Positions 12,022-22,795 of a stretch of 64,000 bases of DNA are shown here, one piece after another (position 1 is the first letter of the stretch; the number at the start of each line of letters is the position of its first letter). A program made the translations under genes and the position numbers. Source of the stretch: Anaeramoeba flamelloides. Its lineage: Eukaryota > Metamonada > Anaeramoebidae. Where the stretch lies: contig JANTQA010000072.1 of the NCBI GenBank assembly GCA_027625915.1, positions 2,976,001 through 3,040,000 on the forward strand, read 5' to 3'. A model generated the notes under the pieces. That model had not been told where the DNA came from. It made no database searches and saw nothing but the letters and a program-made list of their open reading frames with translations.

Positions 12022-12438
12022 TAATTGTGGTTTTTGAAGAAATCTTTTGAAGTGTATGTTGGAGATTTGTGATTTAAATTTAGATCAATATAAAATATTT
12101 TAAAGTTTGATATTTTACGGTTTTAATACAATTTCATTTTCATTATTTAAAGGATCAAATTAAGAATGTTATTGGTTGATTGGGTTCCAAACTAAATGAG
12201 GTTAGCACTTAAAAAACTTTTAAGTAACTTTTCAATCACTTAAAAAGCTCATGAAACCGCTTTTCAAAAATTTACATAAAAATGATCTTTCTTTTCAGAG
12301 TAACCAATCTCGATTTTTTGGAAAATTCTTTAATAATAGATCCAATTTTTGATAAAATTTTATATTTGATTTTATATTCCAAATACTATTAAAATTATAC
12401 AAAGAAAAATTCCAGATATCTCAGTTCTTCAGAATATT

Positions 12439-13035
12439 AATTAAAGGGGTTTTTATTTTTTCTATTTTTTCCCTTGTTGAATTTCCTTTTTATTGGGAAG
12501 AAGAGTTACTAAGGAGAAAAATCAAGTGGTTACCTACTAATACTGGAAGGACAGAAACTAGTCGGTATGGGTAACTTGAAAATAAAAAGAAAAGACAAAA
12601 ACAAAAACGGGAACGATCAAAAAAGATTTGATCAAAAAGAAAAAAAACGGCAGCTACTAAACAACTACCTCTCAACGAAGCATTCACGATTTCTTAGAAA
12701 TAATTAAACGACAAAATTTTAAATAAAAAGATCGTGTCTGTTTTAATGAGTGTTCTTGATAAAAATGGACAGTTGGTTTTTTTTTTTTGATTTTTTATCA
12801 ACTGTCAAAAAAAAATTTTTTTTTTGTTTACTAACTTGCTTTTTTTTTTTTTTTTTTTTTTTAATTTTTTTTTTTGTTTTTTCAACCAATAAAAAATTGG
12901 AACCTGCTCGATTCCAAAATATTTTTTTTTCTTGATCATCTAAATTACTAATTTACCATTAGTAATCAGAGCTGTAAGAGGATCTTTGATCACTCCCTTC
13001 AACTAATAAAAAAAAAAATTAAAGGGGTTTTTATT
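12439..13035 (+). mobile_element. Poly-A-tailed retroposon with 19-bp target duplication, left arm only
   Basis: The direct repeat AATTAAAGGGGTTTTTATT occurs at 12439-12457 and 13017-13035. The right arm has a single copy (AATTAAAGGGG-TTTTATT in complement). The insert 12458-13016 ends in an A-rich tail directly before the second repeat. This is the signature of LINE-type target-primed insertion, so the insert is a SINE or a retrocopy of a host RNA. The middle (about 12500-12700) is richer in G and C, with several broken reading frames and many Lys/Arg codons. I could not identify a source gene or convincing Pol III boxes. Confidence 0.75.
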
Positions 13036-13370
13036 GGAAAAATAATCCCTTTTACTAATCTCAAAAACCATCGAATAATTTCTATTCTTAGAAACCTTAA
13101 CGAATTCATTCTTATACACATAGTTAATTTCGTCTCAGTAGAAATCCTTTTGAATCTTTTATTTAACTTAAATTGGATTTTGAAATTAATTTTTTCGTTT
13201 AATTTTAAATTTTTAAAAAATCCAAATTTATTTTTGATAAATAATAAAATTCAAAAGATATTAAAATTTTCAAAGAGAGACAATAAGAAGAATCTCCAAA
13301 ACTACTCAACAACATCAGTTATAACATCACACCTCTTTAAATATTGATTAAATTTTAGAATATTTCAAAG

Positions 13371-13475
13371 ATGGAAGAATTATTACCAAATGAAGAAACA
13401 CTTAAAAATTTAAACAGAGAGAATAACTTTGTTTGTCTGAAAAAAAAGTTACTGACTTTACTGATCAACTCATAA
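13371..13475 (+). CDS. Short conserved candidate ORF, left copy (unknown)
   Basis: The ORF starts MEELLPNEETLKNLNREN and runs 34 codons. It lies in a block (about 13240-13620) that is almost identical in both arms, more so than other non-genic stretches. In the +1 frame, after an A8 run, reading would continue as KKKVTDFTDQLING before a stop, a helical, charged pattern. So this may be an exon of a small coiled-coil protein whose structure I cannot resolve, or part of a non-coding RNA. I do not recognise a family. Confidence 0.25.
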   Translation: MEELLPNEETLKNLNRENNFVCLKKKLLTLLINS

Positions 13476-13779
13476 ATGGGTAGAAAAATAGAAACATTCT
13501 TTTCTTAAAAAAAATAACAAATGGTTTCCAAACAGATGAAAACTGAATCCAAAATTTGAATCAAGGTTGATTCATTTTGTTTATTCAAAATGGTCAATTT
13601 TTAACATCCTTCTTTCTCTTTTTTTATAAGTTCTTGTTTATTTCTTTCTTTTCTTTTGATTTTTTTATTCTCTTTTTTTAAATCTCTCAATCCCTTTTCA
13701 CAAAAACAAAACTGTAAAACATTGAAAAAAAAAAATAAATACAATAACACAATGTTTAACTTTTTTTTATATTTTTTAA

Positions 13780-15000
13780 GGGACTACAAACTCTTATTTA
13801 TTGTTTTTTTCCCAAAGGTAATAGAGTAATTATTTACATAGGGATACAATTAAACCCGATATGAAACTTCATTTGTCAACTTTAGAGAAATGAATCATCA
13901 TTTTTTAAAAGATTTCATTTTTCCAATGGAATTAACAGTAAAAAGATATAGATTCTTTTTTGTTGGGTTTTTGGATCAAATTAGAAAAATAAAAATTTTC
14001 AAAAAAATTTTAATTTTGAAGAAATATCACTTTTAGTAATTTATGAGAGTCTTTATGAACAAGTAACGTTGTGGATTTAATATTATTTTAAAAATAAAAT
14101 AAAAATAAATCAATTATTGTATCATTGAAGATCTAAAAAATTTGAACATTTATTTTATTCAGAAATATGTATTCAATTTCTTGAAATTTAAAAGACTTAT
14201 CAATATACTTTTTCAAATATCAAGACTATAAACAAGGAATTTTTCGTATTAAAATCAGGTATTTGATAATATCTATTATTTTTTTTATTATTAGAAATAT
14301 GCATTTGAATTGTATTATTTGTTGCAAAATCTTGAAAAAATTGAGAAATAATTGTAAAGTCTATTTGATACATTTAATCAACTGGATTATTAATTACTTA
14401 CTGTAATAGTTAAGATTGGGGTTGTTAACTATTTATTATCAATAATCATTAATTAAATACTATTTCTCTAGATTATAAGTTGAAATTTCCAGGTTTAAAA
14501 AAGTATTTTGGGAGAATTTTTAATTTGATTATTTATTTTTTTTCCTGGTATTTTTTTAGTTTAATAAAAAGAGAAAAAATTGATTTTGTTTGTTCTTTGA
14601 ATAAAAAAATTATATTTTTTATCAAGTTTAAAATAATTATTGCGTTTTTTTTGAGATTAAGTAGATTTTTTAAATTTAGTTATTATCAGACTTGGTGGTT
14701 TAATTTTTAAAGTTTATTTTTGTACACTTCCTTTACAGGCAATAAGATTACAATCTTCTTTCAAAGAAAATTATTTTTTTTAAATAATTCAGAAATATGT
14801 CGGATTTTGAACTTTTCAAAAATGAGAAAAATAGATCAGACTTTTAAAAACAAAAATTCATTTCGGAAAATTGCATTAAAAGTAAGTTTGGTTTTGTAGT
14901 AATCAGATTTTTTCTTTATTTTTCAATTTCAAGATACCATAATTTTTTTTTTAATTGGTTAGTAAATTTACTTGAAGATTTTTTTTTTTTTGCTAGTCCC
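13780..15000 (+). mobile_element. TTAA-flanked non-autonomous element, unit A
   Basis: It starts GGGACTACAAACTC directly after TTAA (13776-13779) and ends GCTAGTCCC directly before TTAA (15001-15004), with GGGACTAG-type terminal inverted repeats. The TTAA target and GGG/CCC termini fit piggyBac-type transposition. It is 1221 bases and carries no transposase frame. A second unit in the same orientation follows at once and shares the central TTAA. The corresponding right-arm unit (42317-46299) is interrupted by a further TTAA element. Confidence 0.7.
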
Positions 15001-15004
15001 TTAA

Positions 15005-16227
15005 GGGATTTGTAAATCTTATTTATTTTTTTTTAAAAAGGTAATAGACGAATTATTTACTCAAGAATACAATTAAACCCTTTGATAAAACACATTTATC
15101 AACTTGTGAGAAATAAAGTATCATATTTAAAAGAGTTCATTTTTCCCAATTAAATTTGCAATAAAAAGATATAGGTTCTTTTTGTTTGGAATTTTAAGAT
15201 CAAACAGGAAATTGAAAAATTTTTAAAAATTTTTTTATTTTGAACAAATCTCACTTTTAGTGAAATCCTGAGAATCTGTATGAACAAATAACCAGTGAAC
15301 TTTTAATCTTATTTTAAAAATACAATAAAAATAAATCAAATTTTGAATCCTTGAAGATCCTAAAAAAATTGATCATTTATTATATTCACAAATATTTCAA
15401 ACATTTCTTGAAATTTAAAAGATTATGTCTTATTCTTTTTCAAATACTAATGATATAAACAAGGAACTATTAGTATTAAAATCAGTTATTTGATAATATC
15501 TATTATTTTTTTTTTTATTTACAAGAATTATTTATTTGTAATCATTTTATTTGTATGGAAATCTTTAAAATATTAAGAAATATTTGTACACACTATGGAT
15601 AAATTTAATCTTTAGGTTATATTTAATCCACTGAATAAATTAAGATTGGGTTATTAATTATTTATTATAAATAATCAAATTAAAAAATATTACTTTTGAT
15701 TATAAGTTGAAATTTCCAGGTTTCAAAAAAGTATTTACCAAGTATTGTTAATTTGATTGTTTTTTTTTTTTTCTCATATATATTAATTTAATAAAAAGAA
15801 AAAATCGATTTTAACTTTGTTTTGAATCAAAATATCATATTTAACAAGTTAAAAAAAATTATTGTATTTTTTTTTGAAATTAAGTATATTTTTTAAACTA
15901 TGTTATTGAAGAACTTTGTTGTTTAATTTTTAAAGTGTATTTTAGTATATTTCTTCAATAAATAATCAGATTTCTTTCTTCGATGAAATAAAAAAATTTT
16001 TTTAAATAATTCAGAAATAGGTTGGATTTTGAAAGTAATTTAGAAACTGAGAAAAATGGATCAAACTTTTAAATACAATAATTCGTTTCAGAAAATAGCT
16101 TTGAAAGGAAGTTAGATTTTTTTGTAATCAGAATTTTAAATTGATTTTTCAATTTCAAGATGCGGTAAAATTTTTTTGAATTTGCTATTCAAATTACTTG
16201 TAGATTTTTTTTATTTTACTTAATCCC
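15005..16227 (+). mobile_element. TTAA-flanked non-autonomous element, unit B (tandem to unit A)
   Basis: It starts GGGATTTGTAAATC after TTAA at 15001-15004 and ends TAATCCC before TTAA at 16228-16231. It is 1223 bases and similar in direct orientation to unit A along its whole length. Shared blocks include GGTAATAGA, ATACAATTAAACCC, AAAAAGATATAG, TAATATCTATTATTTTTTTT and GTTGAAATTTCCAGGTTT. The right-arm copy is 36243-37456. Confidence 0.7.
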
Positions 16228-17030
16228 TTAACCTCTTTTTTTTTTTTGTATATTGAAACATATGTAATTGTATAGTTTGGGTCAGCTAAGAATCCCAAAA
16301 GAAATGAATTTTCAAAAAAATGAAAATAACATGAAAATTTTTTCGATTTATAATTCAAAAAGACCAAATTCCTAATAGGTTTTTTGAAAACCCTTTGAAC
16401 CTCGAAAATTGATATTTCTTGTAGATTCTTTAAATAATCGGCTTTTAATTTAGACCTATATATTGATAATGATAATCACCTTAACAATTATTCCATATTT
16501 TATTTTTTTTAAATCAGAAGACCAAATTCAAACCTTGATTTTCAAATTATTTATTTATAATTTGGTCAAAAAAAAGTCTAACATAAGTTGGTAATTGTTT
16601 GGTTTAATGATTTAGAAAGTCCAGATTTATTGAAAAAAAAAAAAACCAAAATAACCAATTAATTGCTGTTGCAAAAAAAAGATAAAAAAGAAATCAATTA
16701 TTGAATGACGTGTTTAAAAATTTTCAGCTCTAAAAAAACAAAGTGTAGTCCAGAATTATGTTTTTATTTGATTGGAAAAATAAATTGGAAAGAATTTCAA
16801 AGGCAAAATAAAAAATCTCCAAAATAGATCATTTTTTCATATTTTTTTTTTTTGGATCACCCTCTTTCAAACACATTGTCAAAATTCAAATGAGTATGAA
16901 TTTTATTATTTGCAAATTGTTTCTTTCTTCTTTTTTGGACCAAATTTGACTGTTTGTTCAAAAAATTCAATGGTCTTTTTTACTTGCTCTTGTTACTTTT
17001 TTTTTTTTTTTATAATAATTTGACCATTGA

Positions 17031-20000
17031 TACAAAAAAGGTATTAAAAAAAAAATCAAGGAATTTACAAAGCCAAGCAATGAATCACTGAAGTTCAAAG
17101 CAATTGAAGAAATTTTAAAGGTTGTTATGGAAAAGTATAAAGCCAAAAAGCCAATAAATATGGTAAAGATCAAAATTGAGGTTGCTCGAAAGTATCGATT
17201 ACCATCAGGTGTTAAAACAACAGACATCATAAATGCAATCCCAAAAGAACACAGAAAATACCTTCTTCCACTTGTTAAAAGAAAACCAATCCGAACAGCC
17301 TCAGGTGTATGTTTTATCATCTCTTTTCTTCTTTCTTTTTTTCTTTTTTCTTTTACAATCATTCTAATTTTGGTTTATTTTTTTATTTCAAAAACTGGTT
17401 TGTTGTTCTTTTAAAAACTGGTTTGTTGTTCTTTTAAAACAAAAAAAATCAACACTCAATCGTTTTTTATTATTATTTTTTTTTTTTTATTTAAAGATTG
17501 CTGTTGTTGCAATCATGTGTAAACCTGTAAGATGTCCACATTTGGCAAAAACAGGAAAAATCTGTACATATTGTCCAGGTGGCGAAGATTCTGATTTTGA
17601 TTATTCAACACAAAGTAAGATTATCATCATCATCCCATAATTGATTTTCTTTTTTTTTTTATTATTTTTTTTAACTGTTGAGAGAAAAATGTTGGGGACA
17701 GAGAAAAATGGTTGGACAGCAATTTTAATTGGGAACAATACTGAAAATGATTTTTAATTTCTTTTGTTTGTGAAATAACTAAAGAAAATAACAATAATCT
17801 GCTTATTAGAATAAGGATTAATGTAATTCTACTTTTTCAAAACCCTATCTCTTATAATCTAGAGCAAGTTTAAAAATTACCATTTTCAGAATTAATAGTA
17901 AACTTTACTAAAACTTGGATTTTTGTTAAAATATCATGATCTACTTTAGTTATCAACCATTCAAATGAGTATTCTACAAATACCCCAGATTAATGAACTT
18001 GTAACACATTTAAACCTGGATTTATATAAAATTCACCTAGTTATCAATAGGATTTTATTTTCAATTTTACTAATGTTCCCAATTAAAAATGGTTGGAAAC
18101 CATTTTTCTGTTTCCAACATTTTTCTCTCATACAGTAACATTTATTTCTTTTTATTTATAATTTCATTTTTGAACCCAAAGAGCTTAATGTTTCATAATT
18201 TGGGTTTTTAAGAAATTAAAAACAAATCTCAATTCACTTTTTTATTTTTTTGAATACAAATATCAATTCACAAACACCAAAAAATAACACAAATTTATCA
18301 AAATACCTTTGAAAATGAAGAAATTCTTTAATACAAATACCAAATCTGTTCTTACTTTTGAATTTTAAATTAAAATCAAAACCTTTTTCCTTTTTCCCTT
18401 TTTTGACAATCCATTTGACAAATCTAAAAATTATCATTTAAAAAAAATGAGTAAACTTTTTTTTTTTAATTGTTTCTTCAGAATTAAAACTTTTTTCAAG
18501 TTTTCTGTTTTGATGAAGTAAAAACTTTTTTTAAAAAAAGAGCTTTTCTTCTGGCTCCAACCTCTACACCACATTTAAAGACTGATTGCTCAATTTTTTA
18601 AATTAGAAAACTTGAAAAAAGTTTTAAAAATTGAGTCTTTAATTTCATATACAAAAACAATAAATCATAAATACTTAATTAATACAAAATCAAATTTCAC
18701 TTTAAAAACCTAATTAATTATTAGATTATAAAAAAAAAAAGAGATAATAAAAAAAAAATCAAACAAAAACATAATTAAAATTGGTTTAAAACTGTTAAAA
18801 CAACAATTGACTAAATTTTCTTATGTAAAAAATTCAAAAAATTTGGTAACTGTCAAAGATAAAAACTATATTTTTATCATTCTATAAATTGAGTCTTTCA
18901 TTTCATTTACAAAACCAATTTGAAATACAATATTTAAAGATTAAAAATCAAACTTCTTGTTTAAAAAACTAATTAATTATTAGATTATAAAAAAAAAAAA
19001 GAGATAAAAATAAACAAAATAACATAATGAAAATTCTATATAAAAAAAAATATAAAACCTTGAATAATTAAATTAGTAATTCTAATTGTTTAAAAATTAA
19101 CAATTGAGTTGATATGCCAAAAATAAATTATTTAACTAATAACAAATCATTTTACGATTTAACAATGATCCAAAGTCGTATTTATAAAAAAATATTGTAA
19201 CAAAAAAGTTTTTATTAAAGACCTGGAAATTCATTGTTGTTCTCACTTTGATTTTTTATTTAATTTGTTTTTAATTAATTCAGATTTTTTATTTTCTTTT
19301 TGAGAAAAATAAAATGAGGGGCAGATGATCATAACTTTTTACTCTGACTCAAACAACTACAACAATCTGAAAAAAATTTTTTGACAGAGAAATATTTAAA
19401 TTCATTTCAAAAGAGGACAACTAAAATTTGATATTTTAACTTTTTCTGTAACAATTTTTCACAGACACAACATGTAATAGTCTCATATACAATTAAACAA
19501 TTCAAAAAAAAATAAAATCAAAAAATAATTTGAAAAAACAACCTTTGTTATTGAAATTATTTATTCCATAAATGATCAAACAAATAGAATGCTAAAAAAA
19601 AAACAAAACAAATGAGTAAGCATGATCGAACTGTTGTGTTCAGAAATTAATAAAAGAAAATAAATTACAAATAAAAAAAATTTAAAACCGAGAATTGTGA
19701 AATATTTTGCTATTTTTCAATAAAAATACTAAAAATCTAATCTTCTTTTGGTTGAAAATGATATTAAAGATCAGTTGTTTTCTAAAAATTAACAAAATTA
19801 AACCAAAGAAAATTTATTATTATTTTTTTTTTGATAGAATTGACCACATTAACTCTCACACCCAAACCAACAATATTCATAATTTAAAATTAGGAATTCT
19901 GATAAACAATGTGAATTTTAGTTTTAACTTCTTATATTGAACAAAAAAAAAAAAAAAAGAAAATATATTTTTTAAAATATAAATAATAATAATCTTGGAA

Positions 20001-21453
20001 AAATATCACAATTTGAAATCAAATTGTTATTTGAATTGATTTTTTTTCTATTTTTGAGATAAAAATGAAGCTTTAATGTTGGGGATTTTGTCATTATAAA
20101 TATAAATAATACCGAATTTCATTTAATTGTCAAATTAAACCAAATTATTTTAATTATTTTTTGATTATTATTTTTCAACTTTAGGCTATACTGGATTCGA
20201 ACCAACATCTATGAGAGCAATTCGAGCAAAATACGATCCATATTTACAAGTAAGAGAAAGAATGTTTCAACTTGAATCGATTGGGCATTCGACTAACAAG
20301 GTAGAATTTATTGTTATGGGAGGAACATTTCTGAGTATGGATCAGGAATACCAAGAATTTTTCATTACAAGACTTCATGATGCGCTCTCTGGGCATATGT
20401 CCTTTTCTGTTGAAGAATCTATTCGATATTCTGAGCAAGCCAACAAAAAAAACACTGGACTTGTGATTGAAACACGACCAGATTACTGTTTACGGCCACA
20501 TTTAAATAACATGCTAAGATTCGGATGCACGAGGATTGAGATTGGTGTGCAAACTGTTTATCGTGATGTTTTAGAAAACTGTAACCGAGGGCACACGTTG
20601 GAAACTGTCAAAAAATGCTTCAGGCAAAGCAAAGAAGCAGGATATAAAATCATTGCACACATGATGCCAAATTTGCCTGATGTGGATGAAGAAAGAGATC
20701 TTGAAGGGTTCAAAGAATTTTTCGAAAATCCAGATTTCAGACCTGATGGATTAAAAATTTATCCAACATTAGTAATCCGAGGCACAGAACTTTATGAGAT
20801 GTGGAAAGATGGAAAATACAAAAGCTTTACTCCACATGCTCTTGTTGATTTAATTGCCAAAATTTTCATGTATATCCCACCTTGGATGAGAATCTTTAGA
20901 GTGCAAAGAGATATTCCATTACCATTGATCTCTTCGTCTGGTGTAAAAAAAATCGAATATCAGAGAAATCGCGTTAGACAGAGTCGCAGAGCTTGGGGGG
21001 AAATGCCGAGATGTAAGAACCAGAGAAGTCGGTATTAAGGAGATCCATGAAAAGACACGACCAAAGCAATTGGAATTAATTCGAAGGGATTATGTCGCAA
21101 ATGGAGGATGGGAAACATTCATTAGCTATGAAGACCCAACTTTAGATACGTTAGTAGGATTGGTTAGATTACGAAGATTGAATGAAAAAAACTTTCGAAA
21201 GGAATTGAAGGGGAAAACTTCAATGGTCAGAGAATTACACGTTTATGGAGCTGTTGTCGATGTGCATGTTCGAGGGGAAAAAAACTTCCAACATAGAGGG
21301 ATAGGCACATTGCTAATGCAAGAAGCCGAACGAATCGCTAAAAATGAACATGGCTCTGAAAAAATCGGTGTGATCTCAGCAGTTGGAACCAGGAATTATT
21401 ATCGTAAATTGGGTTATGAGCTTAATGGAGCTTATATGATGAAAAATTTATAA
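17031..21453 (+). CDS. ELP3: Elongator complex protein 3 (radical SAM/acetyl-CoA tRNA-modifying enzyme), left copy
   Basis: Elp3 is the catalytic subunit of Elongator, which makes cm5U-type modifications at wobble uridines of tRNA. Exons are about 17031/17127-17306, 17497-17614 and 20185-21453. Introns of 190 and 2570 bases (GTATGT and GTAAGA starts) fall in exact phase. Seen here are the KPIRTASG segment, the radical-SAM cysteines [14 protein letters not shown] (CX9CX2C), MGGTF, ETRPDYC and the GNAT acetyl-CoA loop QHRGIG near the C-terminus ([10 protein letters not shown]). Homology continues upstream of the first in-frame ATG (17127) to an in-frame stop at 17028, so a short upstream exon is likely. 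One extra A in the run 20945-20952 (8 against 7 in the other copy) shifts frame between the radical-SAM and GNAT domains. If real, this copy makes no complete enzyme. Confidence 0.9.
17391..17438 (+). repeat. Two-copy 24-bp tandem repeat in ELP3 intron 1, left arm only
   Basis: AAAACTGGTTTGTTGTTCTT plus TTAA-type linker occurs twice back to back inside the first ELP3 intron. The right-arm intron has only a diverged single stretch there, which explains most of the intron length difference (190 against 167 bases). It is a small local duplication after the arms separated. Confidence 0.6.
17675..18135. mobile_element. 461-bp MITE with CTGTTG ends and TAA flanks in ELP3 intron 2, left arm only
   Basis: The ends are CTGTTGAGAGAAAAATGTTG and the complement of CAACATTTTTCTCTCATACAG, continued inwards by GTTGGACAGCAATTTTAATT and its inverse. 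TAA lies on both sides (17672-17674 and 18136-18138). The right arm has a single TAA in the same T-rich context (TTTTAACATTT in complement), so this is a filled/empty pair. It has no coding capacity. The terminus CTGTTG is shared with the DDE_1 transposon at 42609-44199, which may have supplied the transposase. Confidence 0.8.
18482..19020. repeat. Old repeats in ELP3 intron 2, shared by both arms
   Basis: A hairpin (AACTTTTTTCAAGTTTTCTG near 18487 and AGAAAACTTGAAAAAAGTT near 18605) surrounds a more GC-rich core with CTCCAACCTCTACACCACAT. It is followed by a roughly 125-base direct repeat (about 18628-18752 and 18886-19012), each starting AAATTGAGTCTTT and ending ATTAGATTATAAAAAA with GAGATAA. 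Both features are present in the right-arm intron (about 33930-34475), so they predate the duplication. Confidence 0.55.
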
Positions 21454-22795
21454 ATAAAATATTTTGTTTTGATTTAGTAAACATTTTTATTTGAATATTA
21501 ATTTTCATTTTTAGTTTCATTTTTATTTTTTTTTTTTTTTTTTGAGATAAAATGTAATGATCCTAATTTTTTTTTGAAAAAACATCAACTTTAATTAAAA
21601 TTAATTTTAATTAATAAACAATAATTGTTTTTTTTTTTCATTTCCTAAAAGAGAGGAGATTTAAAAAATTACCTTCTGTTTGTTTGAAATCGTAAAACTT
21701 GAATTTAGAGTTTTTTATACAAGCTCTAATGTATGTAAGATGATAATTTTTAGAATAACTTTTCTTTAAAAAATGAAAAAAAAAATTTAATTTTTCATAT
21801 TTATTAATGGATGAAAGAAGTGTAAATTACACTCTAAATGTTCTTCTACTTAAATTTCCTCAAAGGTAATTTTTGTGAAAAATCATAGATTTCACGATTG
21901 TTCAAAGGAAAGATACACCCAAATTTTTTTATGTTTAAAAACAAAAAAATAAAAAATAGAAATAAAAAAAATTTAATAAAAAAAGTAAAAAAATAATTTT
22001 AAAATTTTTTTATGCATTACTAGTAATGGATTGTTTGGTTGTTGTTTCCTTTTATTTTCAAACTTTGTTGATCACTACAAGTATTTATTTTAAGAAAGAG
22101 TACTAAATATTTAACCAACGACAATATAATGAAATAATTTTACTTTGTAAAGTCTTTAAAGAGTTTTTAATTTATCAGAAAAGCCTTTAAAGCATTGAGT
22201 TTTTCAGAATCAGAATTTTTAGTTTGAACTTTTTTTTATTGATTTTCTTTTTTTTTTCTTTAAATTAATTTTTTTTTTTGATTAAATGTTTTGTATGTCT
22301 CGTAAATATTTTTGAGGTGAAATCCTAATAAAATATATGTAATCGATTTTTTATTAATCATTTCGAGTATAATTATGTAGTTTTTGAGAAGAAGTGGATT
22401 TATTCCATTTCAATTGTTTTAAAAAGCTTTCGTTTCCTCAGTTGACATTAGCCTAATTTATTCAAGATGAAATTGTGGACAAGATTATCAATATTGATAT
22501 ATGATCTTTTATACCTTTTATTTCCCCCCCCCCCACCTAAAAAAAAAAAAACACTTTAAAAAGGCTATTCAGAGGAAAAATAAAGTTTTTAAAGAGGGAT
22601 ACGTTTTTGTAAAAATAAAAAGTTCAAAAATTAAATATGTTTAATTATTTTTTTATTGTTATTTTTATTTTGTTTAAATTAATTTTGGAATAACCACTCG
22701 TTAGGTTTTCCATATTCAAATTTTGAGTAGAATCTTTTATTTTGCTCTATTTTTTTAAATTCTGGAAGGCTTAAGCACTTCTCCCATTTCAAAAT
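21454..22795. other. Intergenic tail of the left arm
   Basis: This is the AT-rich region downstream of ELP3, collinear with the right arm apart from small indels. It contains a C10 tract at about 22526-22535, rare in this sequence, whose right-arm counterpart is much shorter. No gene, tRNA or additional element was recognised. The inner palindrome edge lies near its end. Confidence 0.5.

Larger units (their letters stand above)
5060..22795 (+). repeat. Left arm of a large inverted duplication
   Basis: This block is repeated in inverse orientation at about 29525-54135. The outer edge is near TATCTCCTTAAAATGAAAAA (left) and TTTTTCATTTTAAGGAGATA (right), beyond which the flanks do not match. 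The inner edge is near 22795 and 29525; a last stretch, ATTAATTTTGGAATAAC to TTAAATTCTGGA, is still shared. Gene order from outside inwards is VDAC, PB1-UBA (opposite strand), short ORF, ELP3. The left arm lacks the large right-arm insertions and carries four of its own (10277, 11800, 12458, 17675). Confidence 0.92.

Noticed and set aside
13150-13347. 65-codon frame upstream of the short conserved ORF
   Set aside because: The upstream half is not conserved in the right arm and is A/T-biased; only the downstream block is conserved.
16967-17362. 131-codon minus-strand frame, also kept at 35103-35498
   Set aside because: It is antisense to ELP3 exon 1, and its conservation is explained by that exon.
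20195-20210. GGATTCGAACC, looking like a tRNA B box in complement
   Set aside because: It lies in the ELP3 coding sequence for TGFEPTS, with no cloverleaf around it.
22526-22535. C10 tract considered as telomere-like or G-quadruplex signal
   Set aside because: It is a lone homopolymer, with no telomeric repeat and no tandem G-runs on the other strand.
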